Assembly: GCA_002789635.1 (NCBI GenBank)
Contig: PFTQ01000002.1
Location: 1 to 32,201 of the forward strand
Direction: 5' to 3'
Source: Candidatus Aenigmarchaeota archaeon CG_4_9_14_3_um_filter_37_18
GTDB lineage: Archaea; Aenigmatarchaeota; Aenigmatarchaeia; CG10238-14
DNA length: 32,201 bases
The position numbers and the translations under genes are program-made. Shown piece after piece: positions 22,064-30,169 of the stretch. Below the pieces are notes generated by a model. It saw only the letters and a list, made by a program, of their open reading frames with translations. It had not been told where the DNA came from and ran no database searches. Position 1 is the first letter of the stretch. Each line of letters starts with the position of its first letter.

Positions 22064-23716
22064 ATGAAAGACATTATACTAAAACATACATTATTGAATG
22101 CAATCCAGTACAGTGGAAAAGCGGATATTGGAGCGGTAGTAGGCAAAGTCCTAGCAGAGAACCCTGAACTAAAGAAAGACATGAAAAAAACAATGGAAGC
22201 AATCAGCCAGACAATAAAAGAAGTCAATTCTTGGGGGTTAAAAAAACAGCAAAAAAAACTCGATGAAATGGGGTTAAAATTAGAGAAAAAACCAAAAGAA
22301 TATAAGCATGAATTGCCGGAATTGCCTAATGCCGATAAAGGAAAAGTCGTGACTGCCTTTCCCCCAGAACCTTCCAAGTATCCGCACATTGGGCATGCCA
22401 AAGCAGCATTAATAAACTATCTTTATGCAAAAAAGTATGATGGTAAATTCATTCTAAGGTTTGAGGATACTAATCCTGAGCTAGCAAAACAAGAATACTA
22501 TGATGCTATTCTTGAAGGATTAAAATGGCTCGGAATAGAATGGGATAAGCTAGACTACATTACTGATCACATGAAAAAATATTATGAAGCAACAGAAGAA
22601 TTAATCAAAGAAAACAAGGCTTATGCCTGTTTCTGCAAGTCAGAACAAATCAAAGAACATAGAAAAAATATGACTGAATGCATGTGCAGAGACAAACAAA
22701 CCCAAGAAAATCTCGGCGATTGGAAAAAAATGTTATCAGGAGAAATACAAGAAGGCGAGGTATCAGTCCGGCTAAAGATATCCATGCAACACAAAAATGC
22801 AGCTATGCGTGACCCATCAATAATGAGAATAATAGACAGACCGCATGTTAGGACTAGGAATAAATATCGGGTCTGGCCCATGTACGACTTCGGAACAACA
22901 CTTATGGATTCATGGGAAGGTGTTACTCATAGAATAAGATCAAAAGAATTCGAAGCAAGAAAAGAGTTGCAAAATTTCATCCAAAAAACACTCGGCTTTC
23001 CAGTGACTTATATTGATGAGATAGCTAGATTTAATCTTGAGGGAGTTGAATCTTCCGGGAGAAAAATAAGAGAGTTAATCGAATCGAAAGAGTTGCTTGG
23101 ATGGGATGACCCTAGACTGACAACACTCATGGCACTAAAAAGGCGGGGATTTCAACCAGAAGCTATTCGAGATTTCCTCCTTGCAACCGGCTTAACAAAA
23201 ACTGAATCCACAATAACATGGGACAAATTTGAAAGTTTTAACCGAAGAGCAATCGAGCCAATTGCAAACCGCTACTTTGCAGTATTCGATCCTTTTGAAA
23301 TCAAAGTCAATGAATCCCCAAAAATAACTCAAGCAAAAGAATACTTGCATCCAGACCATCCAGAAAGAGGCAGCAGGACAATTCCTGTTAATACAAGCAA
23401 GATTTTTATCTCGAAAGATGACTATGAAAAATACAAAGGAAAAAAAGTGAGGCTAATTGGGTTGTTCAACATTGAACTTGAAAAAAATGTTGAGTATGCT
23501 GGGAATGAAATCATTCAAGAAATGCCAAAGATTCAGTGGGTTTCTGAAGATAATATTGAAGTTAGTGTAGTCATGAATGATGGGAGCGAGAAAAAAGGAA
23601 TAGCCGAGCCAGAAGTCATTAGCTTAAAAGTAGATGATATTATTCAATTCCAAAGATTTGGTTTTGTTAGATTGGATGACAAAAGGGGAATGAAATTCTA
23701 CTTTACACACAAATGA
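22064..23716 (+). CDS. gltX: Glutamyl-tRNA synthetase, archaeal type
   Basis: This 550-aa class I synthetase loads Glu on tRNA-Glu, and in archaea usually also on tRNA-Gln for later amidation by GatDE. The N-terminal ~90 residues are the helical archaeal/eukaryotic extension. HIGH appears as PHIGHAKAA (about 107-115), and LRFEDTNPE follows. The KMSKS region is VESSGRKIREL, as expected for the GlnRS-like branch. A beta-barrel anticodon domain follows. No GlnRS is seen, consistent with a transamidation route for the tRNA-Gln encoded at 6.4 kb. TATA-like TTCTTTATC lies about 27 nt before the ATG, so it is probably leaderless. Confidence 0.96.
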   Translation: MKDIILKHTLLNAIQYSGKADIGAVVGKVLAENPELKKDMKKTMEAISQTIKEVNSWGLKKQQKKLDEMGLKLEKKPKEYKHELPELPNADKGKVVTAFPPEPSKYPHIGHAKAALINYLYAKKYDGKFILRFEDTNPELAKQEYYDAILEGLKWLGIEWDKLDYITDHMKKYYEATEELIKENKAYACFCKSEQIKEHRKNMTECMCRDKQTQENLGDWKKMLSGEIQEGEVSVRLKISMQHKNAAMRDPSIMRIIDRPHVRTRNKYRVWPMYDFGTTLMDSWEGVTHRIRSKEFEARKELQNFIQKTLGFPVTYIDEIARFNLEGVESSGRKIRELIESKELLGWDDPRLTTLMALKRRGFQPEAIRDFLLATGLTKTESTITWDKFESFNRRAIEPIANRYFAVFDPFEIKVNESPKITQAKEYLHPDHPERGSRTIPVNTSKIFISKDDYEKYKGKKVRLIGLFNIELEKNVEYAGNEIIQEMPKIQWVSEDNIEVSVVMNDGSEKKGIAEPEVISLKVDDIIQFQRFGFVRLDDKRGMKFYFTHK

Positions 23717-23758
23717 AATACTTATAAATCTTTAAATTCTACACTTGTTAACAAAATA

Positions 23759-23797
23759 ATGAAGGAAGAATCGATCCGAATAGGAGGTGTGATTTGA
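23759..23797 (+). CDS. 12-codon upstream ORF in the L7Ae leader
   Basis: [12 protein letters not shown] starts about 8 nt below the predicted transcript start (TATA CTTATAAAT near 23720-23728). Its stop overlaps the L7Ae start as TGATG, with the SD AGGAGGTG inside its codons. It would couple translation to the ribosomal-protein genes. It may be fortuitous. Confidence 0.35.
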   Translation: MKEESIRIGGVI

Positions 23798-24159
23798 TGA
23801 CTAAATTTGAGGTTCCAAAAGAGATTTCAGACAAGGTTTTACAAACCCTTGAGCTAGCAAAAAACACTGGAAAAATCAGAAAAGGGACAAATGAGACGAC
23901 AAAAAGCATAGAAAGAGGGGAAGCAAAACTAGTAGTGATAGCAGGAGATGTCCAGCCGCCAGAAATAACCATGCATTTGCCAGTCTTGTGCAAAGAGAAA
24001 AAAATTCCTTACGTACACGTTCCTTCTAAAGAGGAATTAGGGAGATCAACTGGAATAAATGTAGGAACAGCCGCAGCAACAATAGTAGAGTCAGGGGAAG
24101 GCAAATCCAATCTAGAAGAAATACTCAAAAAATTGCAAGACTTAAAGAAAGGTGATTAA
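23797..24159 (+). CDS. rpl7ae: Ribosomal protein L7Ae
   Basis: This 120-121 aa kink-turn-binding protein is shared by the large ribosomal subunit, box C/D and H/ACA RNPs and archaeal RNase P. Signatures are [29 protein letters not shown], followed by [26 protein letters not shown] and VGTAAATI. The ORF-track start is TTG at 23794. The ATG at 23797 lies 7 nt after a perfect AGGAGGTG and is preferred. It is first of the L7Ae-S28e-L24e string. The next gene begins directly after its stop in the same reading frame. Confidence 0.97.
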   Translation: MTKFEVPKEISDKVLQTLELAKNTGKIRKGTNETTKSIERGEAKLVVIAGDVQPPEITMHLPVLCKEKKIPYVHVPSKEELGRSTGINVGTAAATIVESGEGKSNLEEILKKLQDLKKGD

Positions 24160-24369
24160 ATACCAGAAGAAGCGGTTCCCGCAGAAGTAGTTGAACTATT
24201 AGGTAGAACAGGTGTACGTGGAGTAATGCAGGCCAGATGCAGGGTATTAGAAGGGAAGGATAAAGGAAAAGTTCTGATAAGGAATATTTTCGGTCCAGTC
24301 AGAGTCAAGGATATATTGATGCTCAGGGAAACAGAAATGGAATTTTCAAGCAGAATGGAGAGGAAGTAG
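24160..24369 (+). CDS. rps28e: Ribosomal protein S28e, apparent ATA start (absent from ORF track)
   Basis: This 69-aa small-subunit protein begins [18 protein letters not shown], continues with [19 protein letters not shown] and [15 protein letters not shown], and ends in a short basic tail. This is the complete S28e fold. The frame has no ATG, GTG or TTG before the conserved region; the codon in the expected position is ATA, directly after the L7Ae stop. GGTGAT lies 3 nt before it, the same spacing used for the S4 ATG and the RpoD TTG in this window, which supports initiation at AUA. A sequencing error or a G-to-A change at the start codon is the alternative. Confidence 0.88.
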   Translation: MPEEAVPAEVVELLGRTGVRGVMQARCRVLEGKDKGKVLIRNIFGPVRVKDILMLRETEMEFSSRMERK

Positions 24370-24549
24370 ATGTCGAAATGCTCTTTTTGCGGGAAAACTT
24401 TAAAGACAGGGACAGGGAAAATGTTTGTAACTAATGTGAACAAGATATATTATTTTTGCTCTGGAAAATGCGAGAAGAACTGGAGCATGGGCAGAAATCC
24501 AAAGAAATTCAAGTGGACTGAAGACTACAGGAAAGAGAAGGCACACTAG
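24370..24549 (+). CDS. rpl24e: Ribosomal protein L24e (absent from ORF track)
   Basis: This 59-aa zinc-ribbon protein of the large subunit has four metal-binding cysteines in KCSFCGKTL and FCSGKCEKNW, then RNPKKFKWTEDYRK, the L24e signature. Its ATG follows the S28e stop with no spacer. In many archaea NDK and IF2 genes come next; here the string stops and an unrelated HTH gene follows after a T-rich stretch (about 24560-24568). The gene was missed in the ORF track only because of its length. Confidence 0.95.
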   Translation: MSKCSFCGKTLKTGTGKMFVTNVNKIYYFCSGKCEKNWSMGRNPKKFKWTEDYRKEKAH

Positions 24550-24587
24550 ATTTAATAGTTCTTTTTTCATCTTAAGAGTTAATATTA

Positions 24588-24612
24588 AATAGAGGGAAGT
24601 CTATTCTCTATT
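24588..24612. promoter_or_regulatory. Promoter and inverted repeat at the HTH gene start
   Basis: The TATA-like TTAATATTAAATAG (24579-24592) lies about 25 nt before the ATG at 24613, implying a leaderless transcript. AATAGAG (24588-24594) and CTCTATT (24606-24612) form a perfect 7-bp inverted repeat with an 11-nt spacer, ending exactly at the start codon. It is a candidate self-operator for the HTH protein. Confidence 0.45.
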
Positions 24613-26040
24613 ATGAGTATCACTAGTTCGTTTGGGAGAAAGGAAATACTGGATAAAATAAGTAATAAAAGAGTAATAATATCATCGGAACAAACAAGAG
24701 AGTTATTGTGGCTATCTAAAGTATCGATGAAAGTAAATAAGTGGAGTGATTTTTGCGAAAAAATGGACATTAGCATTTCTACCTTAAAGAAATGGAGAAA
24801 GGGTAAAAGTAGTATAGATGGTGATTTCTTAGGAAAAATTGTTAAACTGATTCCAGAAGAAAAATATTACTTGTTCAAAAATATGAAAATACTTGATAAA
24901 AATTGGGGAAGGTCAAAAGGTGGAAAAAAGAGTGTAGAGGCAAGAATTGAAAAATGGGGGGTGGAAGGTTTTAATAAACAACTTCTAGAAGCATCTCTCG
25001 CATCTGGTGGTTTTTTAAATTGGCATAAAACAATGAAGAGAAACCAGCCAAAAATGTATTCTGAAATTCAGAGAAAAAGATGGAAGAATTATATTGAAAT
25101 AATTAATAGGGATCCGAAGTTTCATCAAAGGAAAACGAAAACAATAATAGAAAGATTTGGGAAGGACTTTTTCACGAAGATTGGACTTAAAGGAGCTGAA
25201 TCGGGTAAAGTAAACGAGATTGAAAGAGCTGTAATCCATATCAACAAGAAACTATTTCCTTCGATTAAATTCAAAACCCACATGACATTATATGATGTTA
25301 ATTTAGATTGTGTTTATATCAAAAAACAAAAGATTATAGCTGTCGAAGAAATACTAGGATCAAGAAAAAATAGAAGTGTAACGTTTTTTGAATTAGCGAA
25401 TATTCTGGAAAAAAAGAGAGTACTGGAAAAAAACGGTCTTAAAGTTCCATTCTTTCTAACAACTCGATTCAAAACTCCATACCAAAGGTATTTCCACTGT
25501 GACGGTTGTTTATGGATGATAGACAACGATATAATACCTATATTTACCGATTTAGAATGGTCAATAAAAACCAAGCAAGAAATTATAGAAAAAAATTCAT
25601 ATGATCTTAAAAATATTGATAACTTTTGCAGGTCGATTATACAAAAGAATAAAAGTCGTATGAAATCGGGAGTCAAGATAGAAATTAACAGAAAATTTGA
25701 TTCTTTTGAACAAAGCGTGGATAATATCCTTAAAAAAAATGGTATTAAGACTGGTGGAAAAAGAGCCTTAAGGACGGTTTATAATACTTATATAGTCTCC
25801 GACAATTTTATGAAAGAAAAAAATACCGCTATTTTTATATCTAAAAGGCATATAGGAAGTATATTAGGAAACTGTTTAATTGCTAAATTATTGCTAGTTT
25901 CGCCAGTAAAAACAATAGGTATAATAATTTCTCCAAAGAGAGAAATAAAAAGGAAAATTGTTAAAAAGTTAATTGACTTATATGTGGATAAATTTTATTA
26001 TAACTTGAAAGAATTTGAAAAGGATTTAGAGGGCCGATAG
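24613..26040 (+). CDS. HTH protein with possible PD-(D/E)xK nuclease domain
   Basis: This is a 475-aa protein. Residues about 25-75 contain an HTH (WSDFCEKMDISISTLKKWRKGKSSIDG). Residues 95-200 carry two Lys/Gly-rich repeats of the type WGRSKGGKKSVEARIEKWG and RFGKDFFTKIGLKGAESGK. Residues 200-250 (LYDVNLDCVYIKKQKIIAVEEI) resemble the beta-hairpin core of PD-(D/E)xK nucleases, with Asp and Glu at suitable spacing but no clear Lys. The nuclease call is tentative. It is very A+T- and Lys-rich, unlike the ribosomal genes before it, and probably leaderless. Its last four codons, stop included, lie inside tRNA-Ala, the TAG being tRNA positions 8-10. It may be a mobile endonuclease gene or an anti-phage or regulatory protein. 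Confidence 0.6.
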   Translation: MSITSSFGRKEILDKISNKRVIISSEQTRELLWLSKVSMKVNKWSDFCEKMDISISTLKKWRKGKSSIDGDFLGKIVKLIPEEKYYLFKNMKILDKNWGRSKGGKKSVEARIEKWGVEGFNKQLLEASLASGGFLNWHKTMKRNQPKMYSEIQRKRWKNYIEIINRDPKFHQRKTKTIIERFGKDFFTKIGLKGAESGKVNEIERAVIHINKKLFPSIKFKTHMTLYDVNLDCVYIKKQKIIAVEEILGSRKNRSVTFFELANILEKKRVLEKNGLKVPFFLTTRFKTPYQRYFHCDGCLWMIDNDIIPIFTDLEWSIKTKQEIIEKNSYDLKNIDNFCRSIIQKNKSRMKSGVKIEINRKFDSFEQSVDNILKKNGIKTGGKRALRTVYNTYIVSDNFMKEKNTAIFISKRHIGSILGNCLIAKLLLVSPVKTIGIIISPKREIKRKIVKKLIDLYVDKFYYNLKEFEKDLEGR

Positions 26041-26131
26041 ATCAACGGTAGATCAAGAATGCCGAAATCGCTTCCTTGGCAATAATTTACCAATCTGGAA
26101 GAGGCTTGGGGTTCAAATCCCCATCGGTCCA
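26031..26131 (+). tRNA. tRNA-Ala(GGC) with two introns
   Basis: The acceptor GGGCCGA/TCGGTCC includes the tRNA-Ala identity pair G3.U70 and A73. The T-arm is TGGGG-TTCAAAT-CCCCA. Intron 1 (26052-26066, 15 nt, between positions 22 and 23, inside the D-stem) has central helix CGGT/GCCG with bulges AG^A and AA^A. Removing it restores D-stem GATC/GATC and G26. Intron 2 (26082-26095, 14 nt, position 37/38) has central helix TTGG/CCAA with bulges CA^A and TC^T. The mature anticodon arm is CTTCC-TTGGCAT-GGAAG, with anticodon GGC at 26078-26080. CCA is not encoded. The first 10 nt overlap the end of the HTH gene. Confidence 0.92.
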
Positions 26132-26140
26132 TTGAAATAA

Positions 26141-27367
26141 TTATACAGAATCTTGATGGTTCTTAATCTTCAAGTAAATTAATGAAATTAATGTGATTAC
26201 AAAACCTGATAAAATAATTCCTACTTTTAAATCCAAATAATCAGAAATTAGACCAAAAGCAACTAGACCAAAAATTTCCCCAATTTTCATATTAAATGAG
26301 TTTACAGAAAGAACAGTTGCTCTTATTTTAGACGGAACGAACTTATTGAAAAGTTCCCTGAAAGCTGGGGCTGTACTTGCAGCAAATTCTCCAATTGAAG
26401 TATATGCAATCATACTTAAAAATAATACAGGCAAATATTTCGCAAATCCAATCCCTAAAATTGCTATTCCAAATAAAAAAGTAAACAATGCCAATGAGGA
26501 CTTGTTTCCCCCAACAAACTTTACTATTTTCTGACTATAATTCAAACTAAATATGGTGATGAAGCCAGCAATAGACAATGCAAAACCCAAGAATTGTGGG
26601 GGTAAACCAACTTGAACGACATAAGGTTGATAAGAATTATAAGAAATCGTAGTAGCGAATGTTAACAAAGTCATGATCACTGTTAATGTAAATATTATTG
26701 GGTGGCTAAAAGCATGTTTAAATCCTCTTTTACCTGTTTTAACGGTTTCTATCAATACCTTTCTGATTTTAACATCTTTTCTTTCAAAATAATCTTCTTT
26801 GCCGAAAATAAGGACAAAAAATGCCAAAATTATCATACCAATTGATGTTGCCCAAAAAGCCTTATCAAATCCATATCTCACAAGAATACCACCTAAAAAT
26901 GGACCAATTACAAACCCTAAGGATGAAATGCCACCCCACCTACCAAAAAATCTGTGCAATTGTTCTGATTTTTTCTTATGTTTAATTGTGTCAACAAACC
27001 AAGCCTCTAAAGCACCTGTTTCAAGAGTAAAAGAAATCCCAGCTATAAAATAAAATAACATCAATAGAGGTAAGTTTGATCCACTTAGTAGTATACCCAC
27101 AAAAGCTAGCCCAGTAATTAAATAAGATAGAAAAACAGATATTTTTCTACCAAAAACGTCAGCAATCGCACCAGTAGGTATTTCAAAAATTAAAGATGAT
27201 ATCGGGTACATCAAGAAAACAAGTGCAATTGAAGAATAGTTTAAACCTAGATCAACAAAATATAGTGTCCAGTATGCTGCCATAAAACCAATAGAAACCC
27301 AATAAATTCCTGTCATTACATAAAAGAAACCAACTGTCTTAAATTCCTCTCTAAATTTTATTGGCAT
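26141..27367 (-). CDS. MFS transporter
   Basis: This 408-aa integral membrane protein has about 12 hydrophobic spans in two sets of six. The loop 2-3 signature of the major facilitator superfamily is present (GAIADVFGRKISVFLSYLITG), and a long cytoplasmic loop after span 6 is rich in Lys (KEDYFERKDVKIRKVLIETVKTGKRG). Proton- or gradient-driven export or import of a small solute is expected. The substrate is not predictable; drug-efflux-like and sugar-transporter-like relatives both exist. It converges on tRNA-Ala with a 9-nt gap and is divergent from the S13 operon. It is monocistronic, with AAGGAG upstream of the ATG at a longer than usual distance. Confidence 0.9.
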   Translation of the reverse strand: MPIKFREEFKTVGFFYVMTGIYWVSIGFMAAYWTLYFVDLGLNYSSIALVFLMYPISSLIFEIPTGAIADVFGRKISVFLSYLITGLAFVGILLSGSNLPLLMLFYFIAGISFTLETGALEAWFVDTIKHKKKSEQLHRFFGRWGGISSLGFVIGPFLGGILVRYGFDKAFWATSIGMIILAFFVLIFGKEDYFERKDVKIRKVLIETVKTGKRGFKHAFSHPIIFTLTVIMTLLTFATTISYNSYQPYVVQVGLPPQFLGFALSIAGFITIFSLNYSQKIVKFVGGNKSSLALFTFLFGIAILGIGFAKYLPVLFLSMIAYTSIGEFAASTAPAFRELFNKFVPSKIRATVLSVNSFNMKIGEIFGLVAFGLISDYLDLKVGIILSGFVITLISLIYLKIKNHQDSV

Positions 27368-27488
27368 AATCCAAATTACTCCTTTTTTATTTAATAAATC
27401 TCTTAAAAAGAATAGTGTAAGGAATTAAAAAAACATGCGGGATTATAAGCTTTAAAAACATTTACTTTAAAATAAATGTGAGAGTTAT

Positions 27489-27986
27489 ATGGAAAAAATA
27501 CAAAATCAAAAACAACCCAAGCAAGAGCTGAGGGGAATAGTGAGAATACTCGGCTCAGACATGAAAGGGGAAAGAAACCTATACGTCTCGCTCCAGGGGA
27601 TAAAAGGTGTAGGCGCAAACTTGGCTAATGCTATTTGTAAAATAGGCAGCTTTGAAAGGAATAAAAAAGTCGGAACACTAACAGATCAAGATATCAAAAA
27701 AATAGAAGAAATATTAAAAGACCCGACAAAAGCTGGGATTCCTGAATGGATGTTCAACAGAAAAAAAGATCCGGAATCAGGGAAAAATATTCATATAACA
27801 GGTCCTGACCTCCCGTTTACTCATCAGCAGGATATAAAAGCAGAGATAAGACTGAAGAGTTATAAAGGCGTCAGGCATATGCTCGGACAGCCTGTAAGAG
27901 GCCAGAGAACTAGAAGTTCATTCAGAAAAGGCCGCAGCGTTGGTGTCGTAAGGAAAAAACAGCAGCCTACCAAGAAGAAAGAGTGA
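27489..27986 (+). CDS. rps13: Ribosomal protein S13 (uS13)
   Basis: This 165-aa small-subunit head protein contacts tRNA and L5. Signatures are RGIVRILGSDMKGERNLYVSLQGIKGVG (the H2TH-like start), followed by DIKAEIRLKSYKGVRHMLGQPVRGQRTRSSFRKG (the conserved C-terminal tRNA-contact segment), and a basic tail. It heads the canonical archaeal S13-S4-S11-RpoD string. The TATA-like CTTTAAAATAAAT lies 15-25 nt before the ATG and no SD is seen, so a leaderless or very short leader is likely. Confidence 0.97.
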   Translation: MEKIQNQKQPKQELRGIVRILGSDMKGERNLYVSLQGIKGVGANLANAICKIGSFERNKKVGTLTDQDIKKIEEILKDPTKAGIPEWMFNRKKDPESGKNIHITGPDLPFTHQQDIKAEIRLKSYKGVRHMLGQPVRGQRTRSSFRKGRSVGVVRKKQQPTKKKE

Positions 27987-27990
27987 TTAA

Positions 27991-28602
27991 ATGAGAAAGA
28001 TGAGAAGCATCATTAAAAAGCCATTAAGACCATGGGATAAAGAGAGAATAGATCAAGAAAAAAAACTTTTGCAGAAATACGGCTTAAGAAGAAAGAGAGA
28101 AATATGGAAAGTTGAGTCCATCCTCAGAAATTACAGGCACAGGGCCAGAGTTATCGAGGCAAAAGACGATAAAAATGGTGAAAAAATACTTTTAGATTAT
28201 CTTTATAAAATGGGCATAATTGAAAAGAGAGACGTTGATTTAGGTTCTGTTCTTGGGTTGAAAATAGATAACATCCTTAACAGGAGGTTGCAGACAATAG
28301 TCCTTGAAAAAGGCCTTGCAAATACAGCCACGCAATCCCGCCAATTGATAACCCATGGGCATATTGCTATTGATGAAAGAAGAACTGTATTCCCAAGCTA
28401 TCTTGTACCTAGGGATCTGGAAGGAAAAATCGAATATTATGGGAAGTTTACATTTGAAAAAATAGAGAAGCCAAAATCTAAGGCTGAACCAGAAGAAAAA
28501 CCCAAAATAGAAAGTGATATTCCAAAGAAAGAAAAGCCAGCCGAAGTTCAAGAAGCAAAGCCGAAAGAGCAACCAGAACCTGTCGAGAAAAAAGGTGAGT
28601 AA
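27991..28602 (+). CDS. rps4: Ribosomal protein S4 (uS4)
   Basis: This 203-aa primary 16S rRNA-binding protein has the archaeal N-terminus (KPLRPWDKERIDQEKKLLQKYGL) and the S4 RNA-binding domain (NRRLQTIVLEKGLANTATQSRQLITHGHIAIDERR). A ~45-residue C-terminal Pro/Glu/Lys-rich tail (EPEEKPKIESDIPKKEKPAEV) is a lineage-style extension, probably disordered. AGTGATTAA precedes the ATG, with the S13 stop inside it, so the two are coupled. Confidence 0.96.
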   Translation: MRKMRSIIKKPLRPWDKERIDQEKKLLQKYGLRRKREIWKVESILRNYRHRARVIEAKDDKNGEKILLDYLYKMGIIEKRDVDLGSVLGLKIDNILNRRLQTIVLEKGLANTATQSRQLITHGHIAIDERRTVFPSYLVPRDLEGKIEYYGKFTFEKIEKPKSKAEPEEKPKIESDIPKKEKPAEVQEAKPKEQPEPVEKKGE

Positions 28603-28605
28603 TTG

Positions 28606-29046
28606 GTGAAAGAAATAAAGAGAAAACCGATTCAGAAAAAGTATGAGCTTAGGGGACTTAAGGAAGGTTCCTGGGGCGTTGCACATATTTTCTCAAGTGT
28701 TAATAATACTATCATTCATATCACGGACATTACATGCTCAGAAACTATTGCCAAATACTCTGGAGGCCAGATGACTTCCAAGGATAGGGAAAAGGGTGAT
28801 GCATTTCCTGCTTTGAAAGCTTCCAGCAAGGCTGCAGAAGAAGCAATGGAAAAAGGTATAATTGGCGTCAATATAAGAGTGAGAGGTAAAGGCGGGCATC
28901 ACAAGAAAGCACCAGGTAAGGGTGCGCAACCTGCTATCCGTGCATTAGCGAGGGCAGGCCTAAAAATAGGGTTAATAGAAGATACAACTCCGACTCCAAC
29001 GGACTCAACTCGCAAAAAAGGAGGTCGCCGTGGAAGAAGGGTCTAG
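28606..29046 (+). CDS. rps11: Ribosomal protein S11 (uS11)
   Basis: This 146-147 aa platform protein has signatures [33 protein letters not shown] and [32 protein letters not shown], and the conserved C-terminal [19 protein letters not shown]. The ORF-track start is a TTG directly after the S4 stop. The GTG three nt on has 7 nt from GGTGA and is about equally plausible. S11 should be followed by rpoD, but a reverse-strand gene of 1.1 kb intervenes. Confidence 0.96.
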   Translation: MKEIKRKPIQKKYELRGLKEGSWGVAHIFSSVNNTIIHITDITCSETIAKYSGGQMTSKDREKGDAFPALKASSKAAEEAMEKGIIGVNIRVRGKGGHHKKAPGKGAQPAIRALARAGLKIGLIEDTTPTPTDSTRKKGGRRGRRV

Positions 29047-29068
29047 TTATTAATTTATATACATTAAA

Positions 29069-30169
29069 CTAGATTTTTATAATATTTGGTATCCTACTAA
29101 AATCGTTAACAAAACAAAAATCCGAATTAACTACTGACTTTCTAATTATGTTCTTCACCATGAATTCCTTATCTTTTCTACATTTTATAGCAAATATCGT
29201 CATCAAATTTGGATTTTCTATTTTTAATAGCTGGAATCTGTGATCCACAAAAAACAATCTTCTTTCAATATCCGAAAATCTCTTTGTTAAGAAACTAGTT
29301 ACCTCAATTACAAAACTTGGGTTATCTGAATTAGGAACACTGAAATCTACATTAAACTCTTTTCTGAAACCACGTACAAAAGAATGGATATTGAAGGGGA
29401 TATTATTAGATTCTAATATTTTTTTAACTATTAACTCATCTGGTTCGAAAAAACTGAATTTTTTAAAGTTTTTCAGAGTTTTTTTCAAATCAACATTCCC
29501 CATGAGTTCAATCTCTTTAAACAATTCTTCTATATCAATCATTATCGATATTGCACTTTCTGGCATCATTCTAAACTCAAACGACTCCCATTTTCTGATA
29601 TGTCTAGAAGCGATTTTCAATAATGAACTGAATTTATTGATATTCATTCCAAAAATAACCCTAAAAACCACCAAAAATCTTGGGTTTCTTACTATTATGT
29701 TGGGATCAAATGATGTAAAATTTTTTGTTTCCTTTTTCAGTAAATTAAATTGAAAAATGAAATCCTTTTCGGTCATTTCAAAAATTCTCTTCAATTTAAA
29801 TTTTGGTTTTGGAAATTCAATGAAGAACTTGTTTCTTGCATTTCTACATTCTCTCCAATTCTTAATTACATCATCTATTTCTATCTTATTTTTTCTCAAA
29901 AATTCTCTCTCAAAAAATTCCGAAACCAAAATTCTATTAGAAATTATTTTAAATCCTTGCCTACCCGCTTCAAAATGCCTCACAAATTGTTTACCTTTGT
30001 CCAACTTATTGTTTAGATCTCTTTGCGATAGACCCAAACAACATCTTAAAATTATCAAAAACTGTGGATTCTCCAAAAATAATTCAGGTCTAATCTCTGT
30101 AAAATCGTTAGTTTTATTTCTGATTATTTCAAAAACATTCCGGAATTCTTTTTGGTTCACATCCCTCAA
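29069..30169 (-). CDS. Double-HTH protein with possible PD-(D/E)xK nuclease domain, start uncertain
   Basis: This protein of at least 366 aa interrupts the S11-RpoD linkage. Two Cro-like HTH segments are visible. One is near residue 40 (LRCCLGLSQRDLNNKLDKGKQFVRHFEAG), the other near 165 (FRVIFGMNINKFSSLLKIASRHIRKWESF), each preceded by a similar 'NPxFLxxxR' block, so the N-terminal half is an internal duplication. The C-terminus (NVDFSVPNSDNPSFVIEVTSF) resembles the D...ExK hairpin of PD-(D/E)xK nucleases with Thr in place of Lys, so activity is uncertain. The only near start is TTG. The frame stays open another ~33 codons upstream, ending HLIPLVKIVFGDRLGIPDD before TTG, without an ATG. A non-AUG start or a 5' truncation is possible. 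Confidence 0.6.
   Translation of the reverse strand: MRDVNQKEFRNVFEIIRNKTNDFTEIRPELFLENPQFLIILRCCLGLSQRDLNNKLDKGKQFVRHFEAGRQGFKIISNRILVSEFFEREFLRKNKIEIDDVIKNWRECRNARNKFFIEFPKPKFKLKRIFEMTEKDFIFQFNLLKKETKNFTSFDPNIIVRNPRFLVVFRVIFGMNINKFSSLLKIASRHIRKWESFEFRMMPESAISIMIDIEELFKEIELMGNVDLKKTLKNFKKFSFFEPDELIVKKILESNNIPFNIHSFVRGFRKEFNVDFSVPNSDNPSFVIEVTSFLTKRFSDIERRLFFVDHRFQLLKIENPNLMTIFAIKCRKDKEFMVKNIIRKSVVNSDFCFVNDFSRIPNIIKI

Noticed and set aside
26041-26070. Treating tRNA-Ala as a pseudogene because of the extra 15 nt
   Set aside because: The insertion has a proper 4-bp helix with 3-nt bulges and its removal restores a perfect D-stem, so a spliced intron is the simpler reading.
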